Part shown: in pieces, positions 29,124-38,114 of the stretch | How the letters are laid out: each line of letters starts with the position of its first letter | How positions within the stretch are numbered: position 1 is the stretch's first letter | Assembly (NCBI GenBank): GCA_951813605.1 | Contig: OX638379.1 | Coordinates: 124,001-188,000, forward strand | Reading direction: 5' to 3' | Source of the DNA: an uncultured Bryobacterales bacterium | GTDB lineage: Bacteria > Acidobacteriota > Terriglobia > Bryobacterales > UBA6623 | Length of the DNA: 64,000 nucleotides | Position numbers and translations under genes: made by a program | The notes under the pieces: generated by a model | Databases searched by the model: none | What the model was told of the DNA's origin: nothing | What the model saw: only the letters and a program-made list of their open reading frames with translations

Positions 29124-30107
29124 TCAAGCCCTCATCAGCTGCATCGCGGCGTCCACGATCTTAGGCGCGTCAGGGCGCAGCCATGACATCATGCCTGCCG
29201 CTCCCGGACCTGGCACGTCCGGGAATGCGATCCGCCGGGTCTTGATGCCGGGTAGCGCCTGAGCCACTTCGGCGACCACGTGTGCGCCGAACCCTGCGGT
29301 GTAGTGGCCATGCTCCACCACCAGCAAGCGTCGCGTCTTGCGCGCGGAAGACACGATGGAACCCACATCCAAAGGCTTCAGCGATCTGGGGTCGATGTAC
29401 TCGACACTTATCCCGGCCTTTGCCAGCTGTGTTACTGCACGTCCTGCGTCGACCGTCGCCGGCGACCACGCAACCAATGTGAGGTGGCTGCCCTTCCGCC
29501 GGATCGCCGCCTTGCCAAGCGGAAGCTCGTAAGCCTCGTCCGGGACATCAGGCTGGCTGCCCGACTTGACTTCCGGATAATCGAGATAGACTACTGGATC
29601 CGGATCTCTAATGGCAGAGATTAGCAGTCCTTTGGCGTCGTAGGCGTTGCTTGGCGCTACGACCTTGATGCCCGGAAGGTTGGCGAACATCGCCTCGGCT
29701 CCGACATCTGTGTGCTGCCCCGCGCTGCCTCGGCGCCGGCCGGCGCCGTCTACCCACAGGACGAACGGCATGCTCGCCTGTCCGCCCGTCATTGAGCGCA
29801 GCTTGCCTGCCTGGTTGTATACATACTCGATCGCGAAGATCTGCGCCATCGAGGGTAGCCGCGCGATGGCCTTGGAACCCGCCGCCGCCACGCCGACGGC
29901 CACGCCCGCGATCCACGATTCGTCGATCGGCCAGCCGCGGCCGGAGGTGCGCAAGTCACCAAACTCGCCGACCAAGTCGAAGACCCTTCCGTCGGGCCCG
30001 ATCGTCGTCGGCTTCTGGTACTCGTAGTAGTAGACCATCTCCGGGTCGGCCCGCATCTCTTGGGCGACGGCCTCGAGTTGTGCGTAGTAATAGGACTTCT
30101 TGGCCAT
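29124..30107 (-). CDS. 2-oxoacid dehydrogenase E1 beta-type subunit
   Basis: 327 residues of the transketolase-like beta fold. The catalytic Glu lies in WPIDES (E63), the His in GSAGQHTD (H132), then PGIKVVAPSNAYDAKGLL and IRDPDPVVYLDYPE, and a C-terminal transketolase domain (SVEYIDPRSLKPLD, VVEHGHYTAGFGAHV). The first 60 residues depart from the usual GEDVG..GG pattern. No signal peptide is visible. Start ATG 30107 has a strong GGGGAGGAGG site, 18 bases after the alpha stop. If the alpha subunit really is exported by Tat, this subunit would have to go along bound to it (inference). Confidence 0.85.
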   Translation of the reverse strand: MAKKSYYYAQLEAVAQEMRADPEMVYYYEYQKPTTIGPDGRVFDLVGEFGDLRTSGRGWPIDESWIAGVAVGVAAAGSKAIARLPSMAQIFAIEYVYNQAGKLRSMTGGQASMPFVLWVDGAGRRRGSAGQHTDVGAEAMFANLPGIKVVAPSNAYDAKGLLISAIRDPDPVVYLDYPEVKSGSQPDVPDEAYELPLGKAAIRRKGSHLTLVAWSPATVDAGRAVTQLAKAGISVEYIDPRSLKPLDVGSIVSSARKTRRLLVVEHGHYTAGFGAHVVAEVAQALPGIKTRRIAFPDVPGPGAAGMMSWLRPDAPKIVDAAMQLMRA

Positions 30108-30125
30108 AATTCCTCCTCCCCTGTA

Positions 30126-31433
30126 CTAGGTCGCGACCGCTCCCTTGCGGTTGTAGAACTGGCTGGCCAGAACCGCCCCTTCGGCGTGAGTGTTCAACAC
30201 GCCCGCCGCGGGATCGGGATCGGCCCCGATCCGCGCGAATTCCACGGATTCATCTACCGCGGCTTGGGCTTCCTCCTCCACGCGGGCCAGTTCCTCTTCC
30301 TTGGCGAGGCCCTTCGCGACGAGCCAGCGCTTGTAGCGAGGGATGGGATCTCGGGTCATCCAGCCCCGCACTTCATCGTCTGTTCGGTAGGGGAGTCCAA
30401 CGGCACCCTCCTGGCCGACCCGGGCTCCCGCGAAGCCGCTGTGGTCGTACCAGCGGTAGGTTAGCGCCTCGATCACGGTTGGGCCGTTGCCCGCATGAGC
30501 CCATTCGACCGCCTGCTTGGTGGCGTGGTAGACCGCTGCGAGGTCGTTGCCGTCCACGAGGTGGTGCGGGAGGTCGAGTCCCTTTGTGTAGTCGGAGATG
30601 TACTTTGTAGGCACCGTGTCAGCCACAGGGATGGACATGTACTGAAAGTTGTTCTCGTTGACGAAGATCACGGGGATATTCAGGTTCTTGCAGCTTCGCA
30701 CCGCGCTGAAGTAGTAAGGCGAAGCCGCTGCCCCGTCCCCGAAGAAGGCTACGGCGACTTGCTTGGTGCCGCGAATCATGCCTCGGAGTGCGGCCCCGGC
30801 GGCCATGTAGAAGCTGGCCCCCACGATTCCGTTCATGCCCATGATTCCCTTGGACATGTCCGTGATATGCATTGAGCCGCCGTATCCCTTGTTGTAGCCA
30901 GACTCCTTGAAGAAAATCTCGGCTGACATCCGGTTCAAGTCGCCCCCTTTGGCGATCAAATGCCCGTGCCCGCGATGGGTACTTGCGATGTAGTCGTCCT
31001 CGTTCAAGGCGCCGATGGCCCCGACGGCGACAGCTTCCTCGCCTACGTAAGTGTGGAACGCCCCGTAGAGCCCGTCCGTGCCGGCGAGGAAGAGATCCTT
31101 CATCGTCGTCTCCCACTTGCGGCTAGTGCTCATCAGCCGGAAGAGCTCGAGCAGTTTCTCCTTCGGCTCGGACGCGAGCACGCTCGATGCCGCGCCGCGG
31201 GTCGGCATGTCCTCGGGAGGGAGAAAGTCGAGGGCGTAACCGGGCTTCCACTGCTTGCTTCCGCCCGGGCCGGCGGTTGCGAGCCGAACGGTCTTGTCGA
31301 ATTTCGCGCCGGCTATCCCGATCGGACCTGCGGAGCTATCGCCGCAGGCCGAAATGACCGCCCCAGTCGTTCCTGCGGCGCTCAGCGCCTTTAGCAGGGT
31401 GCGCCGATCAACCCTGCCTCTTCGATTCTCCAT
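30126..31433 (-). CDS. TPP-dependent dehydrogenase E1 alpha with Tat-lipoprotein signal
   Basis: 435 residues. The body is a standard E1 alpha: HTYVGEEAVAVG, HRGHGHLIAKG, GYGGSMHITD, and the thiamine diphosphate motif GDG at 232-234 to NN at 261-262. The usual GDGAxNEG reads GDGAAASPYYF. The first 30 residues are unexpected: VDRRTLLKALSAAG is a Tat motif, followed by a hydrophobic stretch and the lipobox VISAC (Cys30). A normal E1 alpha is cytoplasmic and has no signal. The Cys is followed by a linker to about residue 80. AAAGGAGGA precedes ATG 31433 by about 9 bases. No E2 or E3 gene is nearby; two cytochromes are. The proposed role is oxidative decarboxylation of a 2-oxoacid outside the cytoplasm. 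Confidence 0.85.
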   Translation of the reverse strand: MENRRGRVDRRTLLKALSAAGTTGAVISACGDSSAGPIGIAGAKFDKTVRLATAGPGGSKQWKPGYALDFLPPEDMPTRGAASSVLASEPKEKLLELFRLMSTSRKWETTMKDLFLAGTDGLYGAFHTYVGEEAVAVGAIGALNEDDYIASTHRGHGHLIAKGGDLNRMSAEIFFKESGYNKGYGGSMHITDMSKGIMGMNGIVGASFYMAAGAALRGMIRGTKQVAVAFFGDGAAASPYYFSAVRSCKNLNIPVIFVNENNFQYMSIPVADTVPTKYISDYTKGLDLPHHLVDGNDLAAVYHATKQAVEWAHAGNGPTVIEALTYRWYDHSGFAGARVGQEGAVGLPYRTDDEVRGWMTRDPIPRYKRWLVAKGLAKEEELARVEEEAQAAVDESVEFARIGADPDPAAGVLNTHAEGAVLASQFYNRKGAVAT

Positions 31434-32122
31434 AGCTTTCGTCCTCCTTTGCCAGGCTTGGTCAACTCCGCTCGGAAGCGGATCATCGCCAGACCGCGGT
31501 TCGTGCCACTAGAAGTCTACCGCCGCTCGGTACGTTACGCAACAGAAATATTGCCTTTGTTGCCGCATGAGAAGGGAGCTAAGAGGGCCGTCACTAGATT
31601 GCCAATACAAGGACGTAGGCCGACTAGCCGACGTTTCGTTGCCGCGCCTCGTCCGATTGATCGCGGGTCGAGATGAACGGTCCGGTTTATTTAATGCGGT
31701 TCGATACTGTCCTCTTGAGTGCGCCGCTCACCGATAAGAAGTTCAAGGAGGCCGAGCTCACCGTCGACCAAGACGTGCCGTTCCGGACCCACAAGATCTA
31801 TCAACCGCCGCATGCCGAATCTTCGCGACATCGACGGGCCGATCGAGAATTCGATGGGCATGGGAAAACGAGTCCAATCATGCCGGCGATTCTCCGCGCA
31901 TTCTCGCGACGACCGAATCGGCTGCGCGCAATTGCGTGCCGTCGGCTCGGCGCTTGGCAGATCGCTTCTCCCTTGGGCCGGCCTAACCGGTTCTGTCCCG
32001 AGTACCCCTTGTACATCGCAGGCAGTCCGCCTCTTGCGGTGCCCGGTTGCTAGACACGGCTGCCGGCTGTCACTTGGGGCGAAGCCAAGTTCTTGGGCGG
32101 ACCGGCGCCCGCCGTTTGCGAC
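31434..32122. other. about 690 bases without a recognisable gene
   Basis: Upstream of the E1 alpha operon, so the promoter should be here, but I cannot identify it. A plus-strand frame at 31673-32053 (126 residues, MNGPVYLMRFDTVLLSAPL at its start) looks protein-like only in its first 45 residues and matches nothing I know. It could be a decayed gene. Confidence 0.4.
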
Positions 32123-32845
32123 CTATCGAAACGAGACCAGCTCCGGTGTGCCGGATAGGTGAGGCAATTCATTGAAGCCGTCTAGCGAAATCCTGGGCCC
32201 GCTGAAAAGAAATGTCGTCAGCGAGGTATTGCGCACCCGCCAGTTAATTTCCAATGCGGCGCTGGCGGGGGCGCGCAGGCACGCTTGCACAGCGACTCCG
32301 ATCGGCCCGCCCGACGTGAACGCGGCCACACGAACGCCTCGGCCCCGGCTTTCCCTGATGCGGAGCAGGGCGTTCTCGGCTCGCTCGCGGAACGTATCCC
32401 AAGGTTCCAAGCTCGGTTCGTCAATCCGTCCCTCTATCCAGCGAGACACGAGCGCTTCGAACATGAGCTGGAATCGTCGGTTTCGGTCAATAGCTTGTCG
32501 GCCGGATTGCCAGGCATTCCAGAGCATCGCGAATTGCGGGTCTGAATCTGCCAGTCGCGGTGCGATCACCGAGACCAGGTCCTGCGTCCCGTACTCATCG
32601 AGACCGGGCAAGACCTCTGCCTCCGGAAAGACATGGCCCGCTCGCTTGCACTCCTCGGCGACTGCTTCAAAGGTCTCGCGCTGACGGCGGAGCGTGCCGT
32701 GGTAGACCGCATCGAACTTAAGGCCGTGCGCCACCCAATAGCGGCCTAGGCGTGCGGCCTGCTCCCATCCCAGCGGACTCAGCCGATCCGGTTCTTCCGT
32801 GAAGGCACACGCTTGTCCGTGCCGCGCTAGAACCAAGCTGCTCAT
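32123..32845 (-). CDS. histidine phosphatase family protein
   Basis: 240-residue phosphoglycerate-mutase-like protein. The catalytic motif is VLARHGQA near the N-terminus. A GTLRRQRETFEAVAEE stretch and FTSGGPIGVAVQ (the second conserved His is replaced by Ser-Gly-Gly in this subgroup) follow. The substrate is unknown. I chose ATG 32845, which starts directly with MSSLVLARHGQ; the frame runs open up to 33139 but that part lies under the DUF1501 gene and has no homology. It is 74 bases after the DUF1501 stop, so it may be in the same transcript. Confidence 0.8.
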   Translation of the reverse strand: MSSLVLARHGQACAFTEEPDRLSPLGWEQAARLGRYWVAHGLKFDAVYHGTLRRQRETFEAVAEECKRAGHVFPEAEVLPGLDEYGTQDLVSVIAPRLADSDPQFAMLWNAWQSGRQAIDRNRRFQLMFEALVSRWIEGRIDEPSLEPWDTFRERAENALLRIRESRGRGVRVAAFTSGGPIGVAVQACLRAPASAALEINWRVRNTSLTTFLFSGPRISLDGFNELPHLSGTPELVSFR

Positions 32846-32919
32846 AATGCCCCGGTAATGCGCGATCCATGACGGGACGCACCTGCCTGCGGCGATTTTC
32901 GAATAACTTCTCTGGCGTG

Positions 32920-34356
32920 TTACGCGAGGAGCGGCTTGATGACTTTCCCCCCTACGTCGGTGAGTCGGAAGTCGCGCCCTCGGAAGCGGAATGTCAGCTT
33001 TGTGTGATCTATGCCGAGCAAGTGCAGGATCGTCGCTTGGATGTCGTGGACATGCACCGGATCCTTCACCGGCGAGAATCCGATCTCGTCGGTCTCTCCG
33101 ATGCTTTGCCCCGCCTTCGTGCCGGCGCCCGCGAACCACATCGTGAATGCATCAATGTGGTGGTTCCGCCCGACCGTGTCTCTGACCTCGCCCATGGGCG
33201 TCCTGCCGAACTCACCCCCCCAGACCACGAGAGTGTCCTCCAGCATGCCACGCTGCTTGAGGTCCATGATCAACGCTTTGCAGGCTTGGTCCGCCGACAG
33301 GCATACCTCGTCGAGATCCTTGTCCAAGCTCTCGCCCGGACCGCCGTGGTGGTCCCAGCTCGAGTGATACAGCTGCACGAAGCGCACGCCGCGCTCCACC
33401 AGCCTCCGGGCCAGCAAGCAGTTGTTGGCGAAGGACTTCTCCCCCGGCTTGGCTCCGTAGAGGTCCAGAGTCGCTTGGGTCTCGGTCGAGAAATCGATCA
33501 ATTCGGGCCCGCTGGTCTGCATGCGGTGGGCCATCTCGTAGGCCGAGATGCGAGTGGCGATCTCGGGGTCACCGGTCTTCTCCAGATTCATGCGGTTCAA
33601 GTCCAGGATCGCGTCGACGGTGGCTTTCTGGCGACCCGCCTCGAAGCCTTCCGGGCTTGTCATGTTCAGGATCGGCGCGCCGCCGCTCAGAAACGGCACC
33701 CCTTGGTGCGCGGTCGGCAGGAATCCGCTGGTCCAGTTCATCGCGCCGCCTCGAGGGCCCCGAGGGCCCGATTGCAGCACCACGAAACTCGGCATGTCCT
33801 TAGCCTGGCTGCCGATTCCGTAGCTAACCCAGGAACCCATGCTCGGACGCCCGAAGAACGGCGTACCTGTGTTCATGAAGATCTTGGCCGGCGCGTGGTT
33901 GAAGTTCTCCGTATGGACAGAGCGGACGAATGTTACGTCGTCCACGATCTGCGCGGTGTGGGGCAAGCACTCGGAGACCCACTGGCCCGACTCCCCGTGC
34001 TGCGCGAACTTGCGACGCGTTCCCAGCAGCTTGGGCGGCTTCCTGACGAAGGACTCCATGAATGCGAATCGCTTGCCCTCGAGCATCGAGGGCGGCAGTG
34101 TCTGGCCGTTGAGCTTCTGGAGCTCCTGCTTGGGCTCGAACAGCTCGAACTGGCTGGGAGCGCCGGCCATGAACAGGTAGATGATGCTCTTCGCGCGCGG
34201 CGCATGGTGCGTTCCGCGAGCTCCTTCCGAGGGCTTCGAGTAAAGCGAGTTCCCTACGAAGAGCGAGGTCAGCGCTAGCTTTCCTACGCCGACGCCGCAG
34301 TCTTGGAAAAGCTGGCGTCTTGTGCGCTGTCTGAGCACGGTGCGGTTGATGTTCAC
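32920..34356 (-). CDS. DUF1501 family protein, Tat-type (copy B)
   Basis: 478-residue DUF1501 protein. The N-terminus TRRQLFQDCGVGVGKLAL is Tat-like. Family motifs are SIIYLFMAGAPSQFELFEPK, FVRSVHTENFNHAPA, RFVQLYHSSWDHHGG, VVWGGEFGRTPMGE and the end DHTKLTFRFRGRDFRLTDVGG. The region GVRFVQ..WDHH and GEFGRTP is the same as in copy A at 20310. It lies 19 bases downstream of the DUF1553 gene and forms an operon with it. The family's activity is unknown. Confidence 0.9.
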   Translation of the reverse strand: MNINRTVLRQRTRRQLFQDCGVGVGKLALTSLFVGNSLYSKPSEGARGTHHAPRAKSIIYLFMAGAPSQFELFEPKQELQKLNGQTLPPSMLEGKRFAFMESFVRKPPKLLGTRRKFAQHGESGQWVSECLPHTAQIVDDVTFVRSVHTENFNHAPAKIFMNTGTPFFGRPSMGSWVSYGIGSQAKDMPSFVVLQSGPRGPRGGAMNWTSGFLPTAHQGVPFLSGGAPILNMTSPEGFEAGRQKATVDAILDLNRMNLEKTGDPEIATRISAYEMAHRMQTSGPELIDFSTETQATLDLYGAKPGEKSFANNCLLARRLVERGVRFVQLYHSSWDHHGGPGESLDKDLDEVCLSADQACKALIMDLKQRGMLEDTLVVWGGEFGRTPMGEVRDTVGRNHHIDAFTMWFAGAGTKAGQSIGETDEIGFSPVKDPVHVHDIQATILHLLGIDHTKLTFRFRGRDFRLTDVGGKVIKPLLA

Positions 34357-34375
34357 GGTTCTTCCTCGGTGCGGC

Positions 34376-36850
34376 CTACTGCCTCGTCACGAATTCGTCG
34401 AGGTTAATCATCACTCTCGCGGCGGCGGCCCAAGCGGCAGCGTCCGCCGAATCCGCGCCGGTTCGCTCGCGGGCCTCTGGGTTGGTCTCGAACGAGTCGG
34501 CCATGCGACCGAGAAACTCCGCCATCCGCTCTTGTTCTGCCTGGAGCGGCGGCCGCGCGAGGCAGACCTCGAACGCGTATCGAATTCGCTCCTCGCGGTC
34601 TTCGCCCGATTCCCGGACACGCTTGGCTAAGGCCCGCGCGAATTCGGTCTGGGACTCGTCGTTAAGCAGGGTTAGGGCTTGGAGAGGCGTATTCGACCGG
34701 TTGCGGCGTGTGACGCTCTCTTGGGCGATCGGCGCGTCGAACAGCACGAGTCCGGGATGCGCCGCCGACCGGATGAAGTAGGTGTACATGCCGCGCCGGA
34801 ACCGATTCTTTCCCTCGTCCGCCTTCCACTTGCGATCGACTTGGGTGAACTGGCCCGCGCCTGCGGGCTGGGGCGGGTATACGCTCGGGCCGCCAACTGT
34901 AGGCGATAGCAACCCCGATGCAGACAGAGCCGCGTCGCGAATAACTTCTGCTTCGAGGCGGATGCGGTTCTGGCTGGCTAGCAACCGGTTGCTCGGATCG
35001 ATCTCGGCAGCGTCTGCCCGGTAGGCGGAAGCTTGGCGATACGTGGCCGAGTTGACGATCAGCCGGTGCATGTCCTTCAAGTTCCAGTCCCGGCGGACGA
35101 ATTCCGACGCCAGCCAGTCCAGCAGCTCGGGATGGCTTGGGGACGTGCCTTGCGAGCCGAAATCGTTCTCGGTCTCGACGATTCCCAACCCGAAATAGCG
35201 CTGCCAGACGCGGTTCATGGTGACCCGCGGCGTCAGCGGATTGTTGTCCGAAACCAGCCATCGCGCCAGGCCGAGCCGGTTGCGAGGGGCGTCTTGAGGC
35301 AAAGCGGGCAGAACTCGCAGCGTGCCAGGTTCGACTGGCTCTCCGCGTCGCGTGAAGTCCCCTTGCACGTGGATGTAGGAGTCGCGAGGTTCGGGGAGAT
35401 CGCGCATGACCATGGTCCATTCGATCTCCGGCAGCCCTTGGCGGAGTTCCTGGATCTCGTCGATCTTCGCCTTGAACTCGTCGACTTTGGTGTGAAGGAC
35501 GCGGTCCAGGACGCTGTCTTGGACTGAAGAGCGCTCGTCAGGCGGGATTGCGATGATTTCTCGGGCTCTCTCGATGGCGGTGATTTCTCCCGGGGGAAAG
35601 CGCTCGTTCCAGTCGGATTCGAGGGTCACTCGAAGGGCGTCGACTTCGTGCTCGAGATCGTCGATCTCCTTATTAAGCGCATCTCGCTTGGCCAGGATGT
35701 CCGGGCCTCCGAACTCCAAGATCGGTTCCATCATCCGGCTGCGCCCGACTGTTTCCTCGAGATTGCCTCCCAGCTCGTCCACGTTGTTGAAGAACGCGAA
35801 CACTTGGAAGAACTCTCTTTGGGAAATCGGGTCGAACTTGTGGTCGTGGCAGCGCGCGCAGGCGAGCGTCAGTCCCAGGAACGCCGCGCCAGTCGTCCGG
35901 ACGCGGTCCACCACCGCCTCGACCCGGTACTGCTCAAAGTCGATACCGCCCTCTTGGTTGATCATCGTGTTTCGGTGGAACCCGGTGGCGATCAGCTGGG
36001 CCCGCGTGGGATTCGGCAGCAGGTCGCCGGCTACCTGCTCGATGACGAATTGGTCGAACGGAATGTTGTCATTGAGCGCACCGATAACCCAGTCGCGGTA
36101 TTGCCAGATCGACCTAGGGCCGTCAATGGAATAGCCGTTCGTGTCCGCATAGCGCGCGATATCCAGCCAGTGGCGCCCCCACCGCTCCCCGTAGTGAGGG
36201 GATTCAAGTAGGCGTTCGACCAATCGGCCGAACGCGTTGGGAGCCTTGTCGTCCACAAACTCACGCACCTCTGCCGGCGATGGCAGGAGGCCGGTTAGGT
36301 CGAGGCTCGCCCTGCGGATCAGCGTCCGGCGGTCGGCTGCGGGAGACAGGTCCAAGCCCGCCTCGTCAAGCTTGGCGAGCACGAAATTGTCGATTGGGTT
36401 GCGCACCCGTTCCGGGGTTTTCACTGCTGGCGGATCGACACGACGCACTGGCTGGAGCGACCAGAGCGACGCCGCTGCGGCTGGTTCGCCGGCGGCCTCG
36501 CCCCACGCGGCTCCGTCGCGAATCCACGCGCGAAGCGCATCGACTTCCTCGTCCGGCAGAGGCCCGGTTGGGGGCATCTGCAAGACGCCGGCGCCTTCCA
36601 CCGCTGCGATCAGCAGGCTGTCCTCGGGATATCCCGGCACGACTGCCACGCCGCGAGTGCCGCCCTCTAGGGCCCCTTCCCGAGAAGCTAGCGACAGATC
36701 GCTCGTCTTCAGCTCATCGTTGTGGCACGCCTGACAGCGGCTTGCGAGGACAGGTCGAATCTTCTCTTCGAAAAAACCGACCGCAGTGTCCTGCGCCCCA
36801 ACCGTCGGGACCGCCAACAGAATCACCGACCACGCCAATGTCCGGACCAT
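34376..36850 (-). CDS. DUF1549/DUF1553 planctomycete cytochrome C protein (copy B)
   Basis: 824 residues from ATG 36850. Signal peptide MVRTLAWSVILLAVPTVGAQ, then PSCyt1 with heme site CQACH at 39-43, DUF1549 (NPIDNFVLAKLDEAG, RRASLDLTGLLPSPAEV, DIARYADTNG), the LACARCHDHKFDPI motif, a charged helical insert (KEIDDLEHEVDALRVTLE) predicted to be coiled coil, and DUF1553 (LARWLVSDNNPLTPRVTMNRVWQ). The longer frame from 36898 adds 16 residues before the signal peptide, which is why I prefer the internal Met. Same domain order as 21722-24061, but with the insert. Confidence 0.88.
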   Translation of the reverse strand: MVRTLAWSVILLAVPTVGAQDTAVGFFEEKIRPVLASRCQACHNDELKTSDLSLASREGALEGGTRGVAVVPGYPEDSLLIAAVEGAGVLQMPPTGPLPDEEVDALRAWIRDGAAWGEAAGEPAAAASLWSLQPVRRVDPPAVKTPERVRNPIDNFVLAKLDEAGLDLSPAADRRTLIRRASLDLTGLLPSPAEVREFVDDKAPNAFGRLVERLLESPHYGERWGRHWLDIARYADTNGYSIDGPRSIWQYRDWVIGALNDNIPFDQFVIEQVAGDLLPNPTRAQLIATGFHRNTMINQEGGIDFEQYRVEAVVDRVRTTGAAFLGLTLACARCHDHKFDPISQREFFQVFAFFNNVDELGGNLEETVGRSRMMEPILEFGGPDILAKRDALNKEIDDLEHEVDALRVTLESDWNERFPPGEITAIERAREIIAIPPDERSSVQDSVLDRVLHTKVDEFKAKIDEIQELRQGLPEIEWTMVMRDLPEPRDSYIHVQGDFTRRGEPVEPGTLRVLPALPQDAPRNRLGLARWLVSDNNPLTPRVTMNRVWQRYFGLGIVETENDFGSQGTSPSHPELLDWLASEFVRRDWNLKDMHRLIVNSATYRQASAYRADAAEIDPSNRLLASQNRIRLEAEVIRDAALSASGLLSPTVGGPSVYPPQPAGAGQFTQVDRKWKADEGKNRFRRGMYTYFIRSAAHPGLVLFDAPIAQESVTRRNRSNTPLQALTLLNDESQTEFARALAKRVRESGEDREERIRYAFEVCLARPPLQAEQERMAEFLGRMADSFETNPEARERTGADSADAAAWAAAARVMINLDEFVTRQ

Positions 36851-36990
36851 CGCTGACAATATACTATGCAACCAAGCCCTGTCACTGGGCTTGAGCAAGC
36901 CTCAACGTCCCGATCGGTCTCGCCTGAGGGACATCGGTGGTCCGATGGCGGCCCGAGCAGGCCAGCTCGTGACCGCTTTACCCTGGACGC

Positions 36991-37470
36991 CTAGTTCAGA
37001 TAGCCTGCAATCATCCGCGCCGCTTGGTCCGCGTCTTCGAGTTGGAGGCCTGCTACCACGACTACGTACTTCTGCTTCTGGAAGACGAGCGTCGGAATGT
37101 CTCCGTCCATCCCGTAGAAGCCCCCGTATGCCGGCACGAACTCTTGGCCGTCAAGGATGTCCCTGTAGTCCATGGATAGCAGCATCGCCCGGTCGGCGTT
37201 GCGACGAAGAGTGAAAAAGACCTGGTACTTCTTGCCGTCCTTCTCGTATTCGGCAAGGTTGCCCCCAGGCATGAAGTCCTTTCCGCCTAGGTTGATGTTT
37301 ACCACTTTCGCCTCGACCAGTCCCTCCTTGCGAAACAGGTGCGTCTGGTCTCGAATCTGCTCCATCGGAGCGGCGGTCTGCTCGGCAGCGGGAGCAGTCC
37401 CTTGCTCGGGCGCGCCGCACCCTGACGCGACCAGCAAGGAGATAACGATAACGGGGATCAATCGGGTCAT
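36991..37470 (-). CDS. predicted lipoprotein of unknown function
   Basis: 159 residues with signal MTRLIPVIVISLLVASGC (lipobox VASGC, Cys18). A low-complexity linker (APEQGTAPAAEQTAAP) leads to a compact domain (KVVNINLGGKDFMPGG, KKYQVFFTLRRNADRAML, KYVVVVAGLQLED). I do not recognise the domain. A TAGGAT -10-like hexamer lies 12 bases upstream of the start (37483-37488), so the mRNA leader may be very short. Confidence 0.7.
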   Translation of the reverse strand: MTRLIPVIVISLLVASGCGAPEQGTAPAAEQTAAPMEQIRDQTHLFRKEGLVEAKVVNINLGGKDFMPGGNLAEYEKDGKKYQVFFTLRRNADRAMLLSMDYRDILDGQEFVPAYGGFYGMDGDIPTLVFQKQKYVVVVAGLQLEDADQAARMIAGYLN

Positions 37471-37632
37471 GCTGCGGTCTCTATCCTAATTCTTGCACGC
37501 ATTGTACCGAGTTGGAGACGCAGCCCTGGGCCCGTGCCCTGACGGGGAAATGCTGGGCATTGACGGCATTTGTTTTAATGGACTGCACTAAATCGGCGCG
37601 CGATTTTCTTGCCGAAGAGCGGGACGAAGCCG

Positions 37633-38037
37633 ATGGGGTTGATCGTGGCGGATCCACTACAGGTGCGGCTGTTAAGGAAGGACATCGACGCTTGGAACCA
37701 ATGGCGCGATAGGAATCCCGATGTCCGAGTCGACTTGAGCGGAGCTGACTTGACGCGGTTGGACCTCCGTCTTGCCAATTTGCGTGACGCTGACCTTCGC
37801 AATGCCACATTGATTCTGGCGAATCTTGCTGGGGCCGACTTGCGGGGTGCGGACCTACGCAACGCGAACATGGTCGGCGCGAGGATGATCGGGGTTGACA
37901 TCAGGGGGACCGACCTTCGGGGTGCTGATATCCGCACCGCAGAGGACTTGACCCCTCAGCAGCTGCAGGAAACCCGCGGTGACAAGGACACGGTGCTGCC
38001 CGAGCCCATGGAACCTCCGGACAACTGGTACGACTGA
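37633..38037 (+). CDS. pentapeptide-repeat protein
   Basis: 134 residues. Ten or so consecutive A(D/N)LxX repeats (DLSGADLTRLDLRLANLRDA and onward to DIRGTDLRGADI) will fold as a right-handed quadrilateral beta helix. A short tail (EDLTPQQLQETRGDKDTV) is common in bacterial members. ATG 37633 is taken; TTG 37609 is possible. The role is unknown and no neighbour suggests one. Confidence 0.8.
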   Translation: MGLIVADPLQVRLLRKDIDAWNQWRDRNPDVRVDLSGADLTRLDLRLANLRDADLRNATLILANLAGADLRGADLRNANMVGARMIGVDIRGTDLRGADIRTAEDLTPQQLQETRGDKDTVLPEPMEPPDNWYD

Positions 38038-38114
38038 ATCGCAGGACGGCGGCGAGCCCGCTGTGTTCGGGAACAGCGGCCAATCCAAGAAGTCCGTACC
38101 CTGTCGTCCGACCC

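Noticed and set aside
32869..34278. Plus-strand 469-codon open frame
   Set aside because: Antisense to the DUF1501 gene, whose motifs are clear; no homology on the plus strand.
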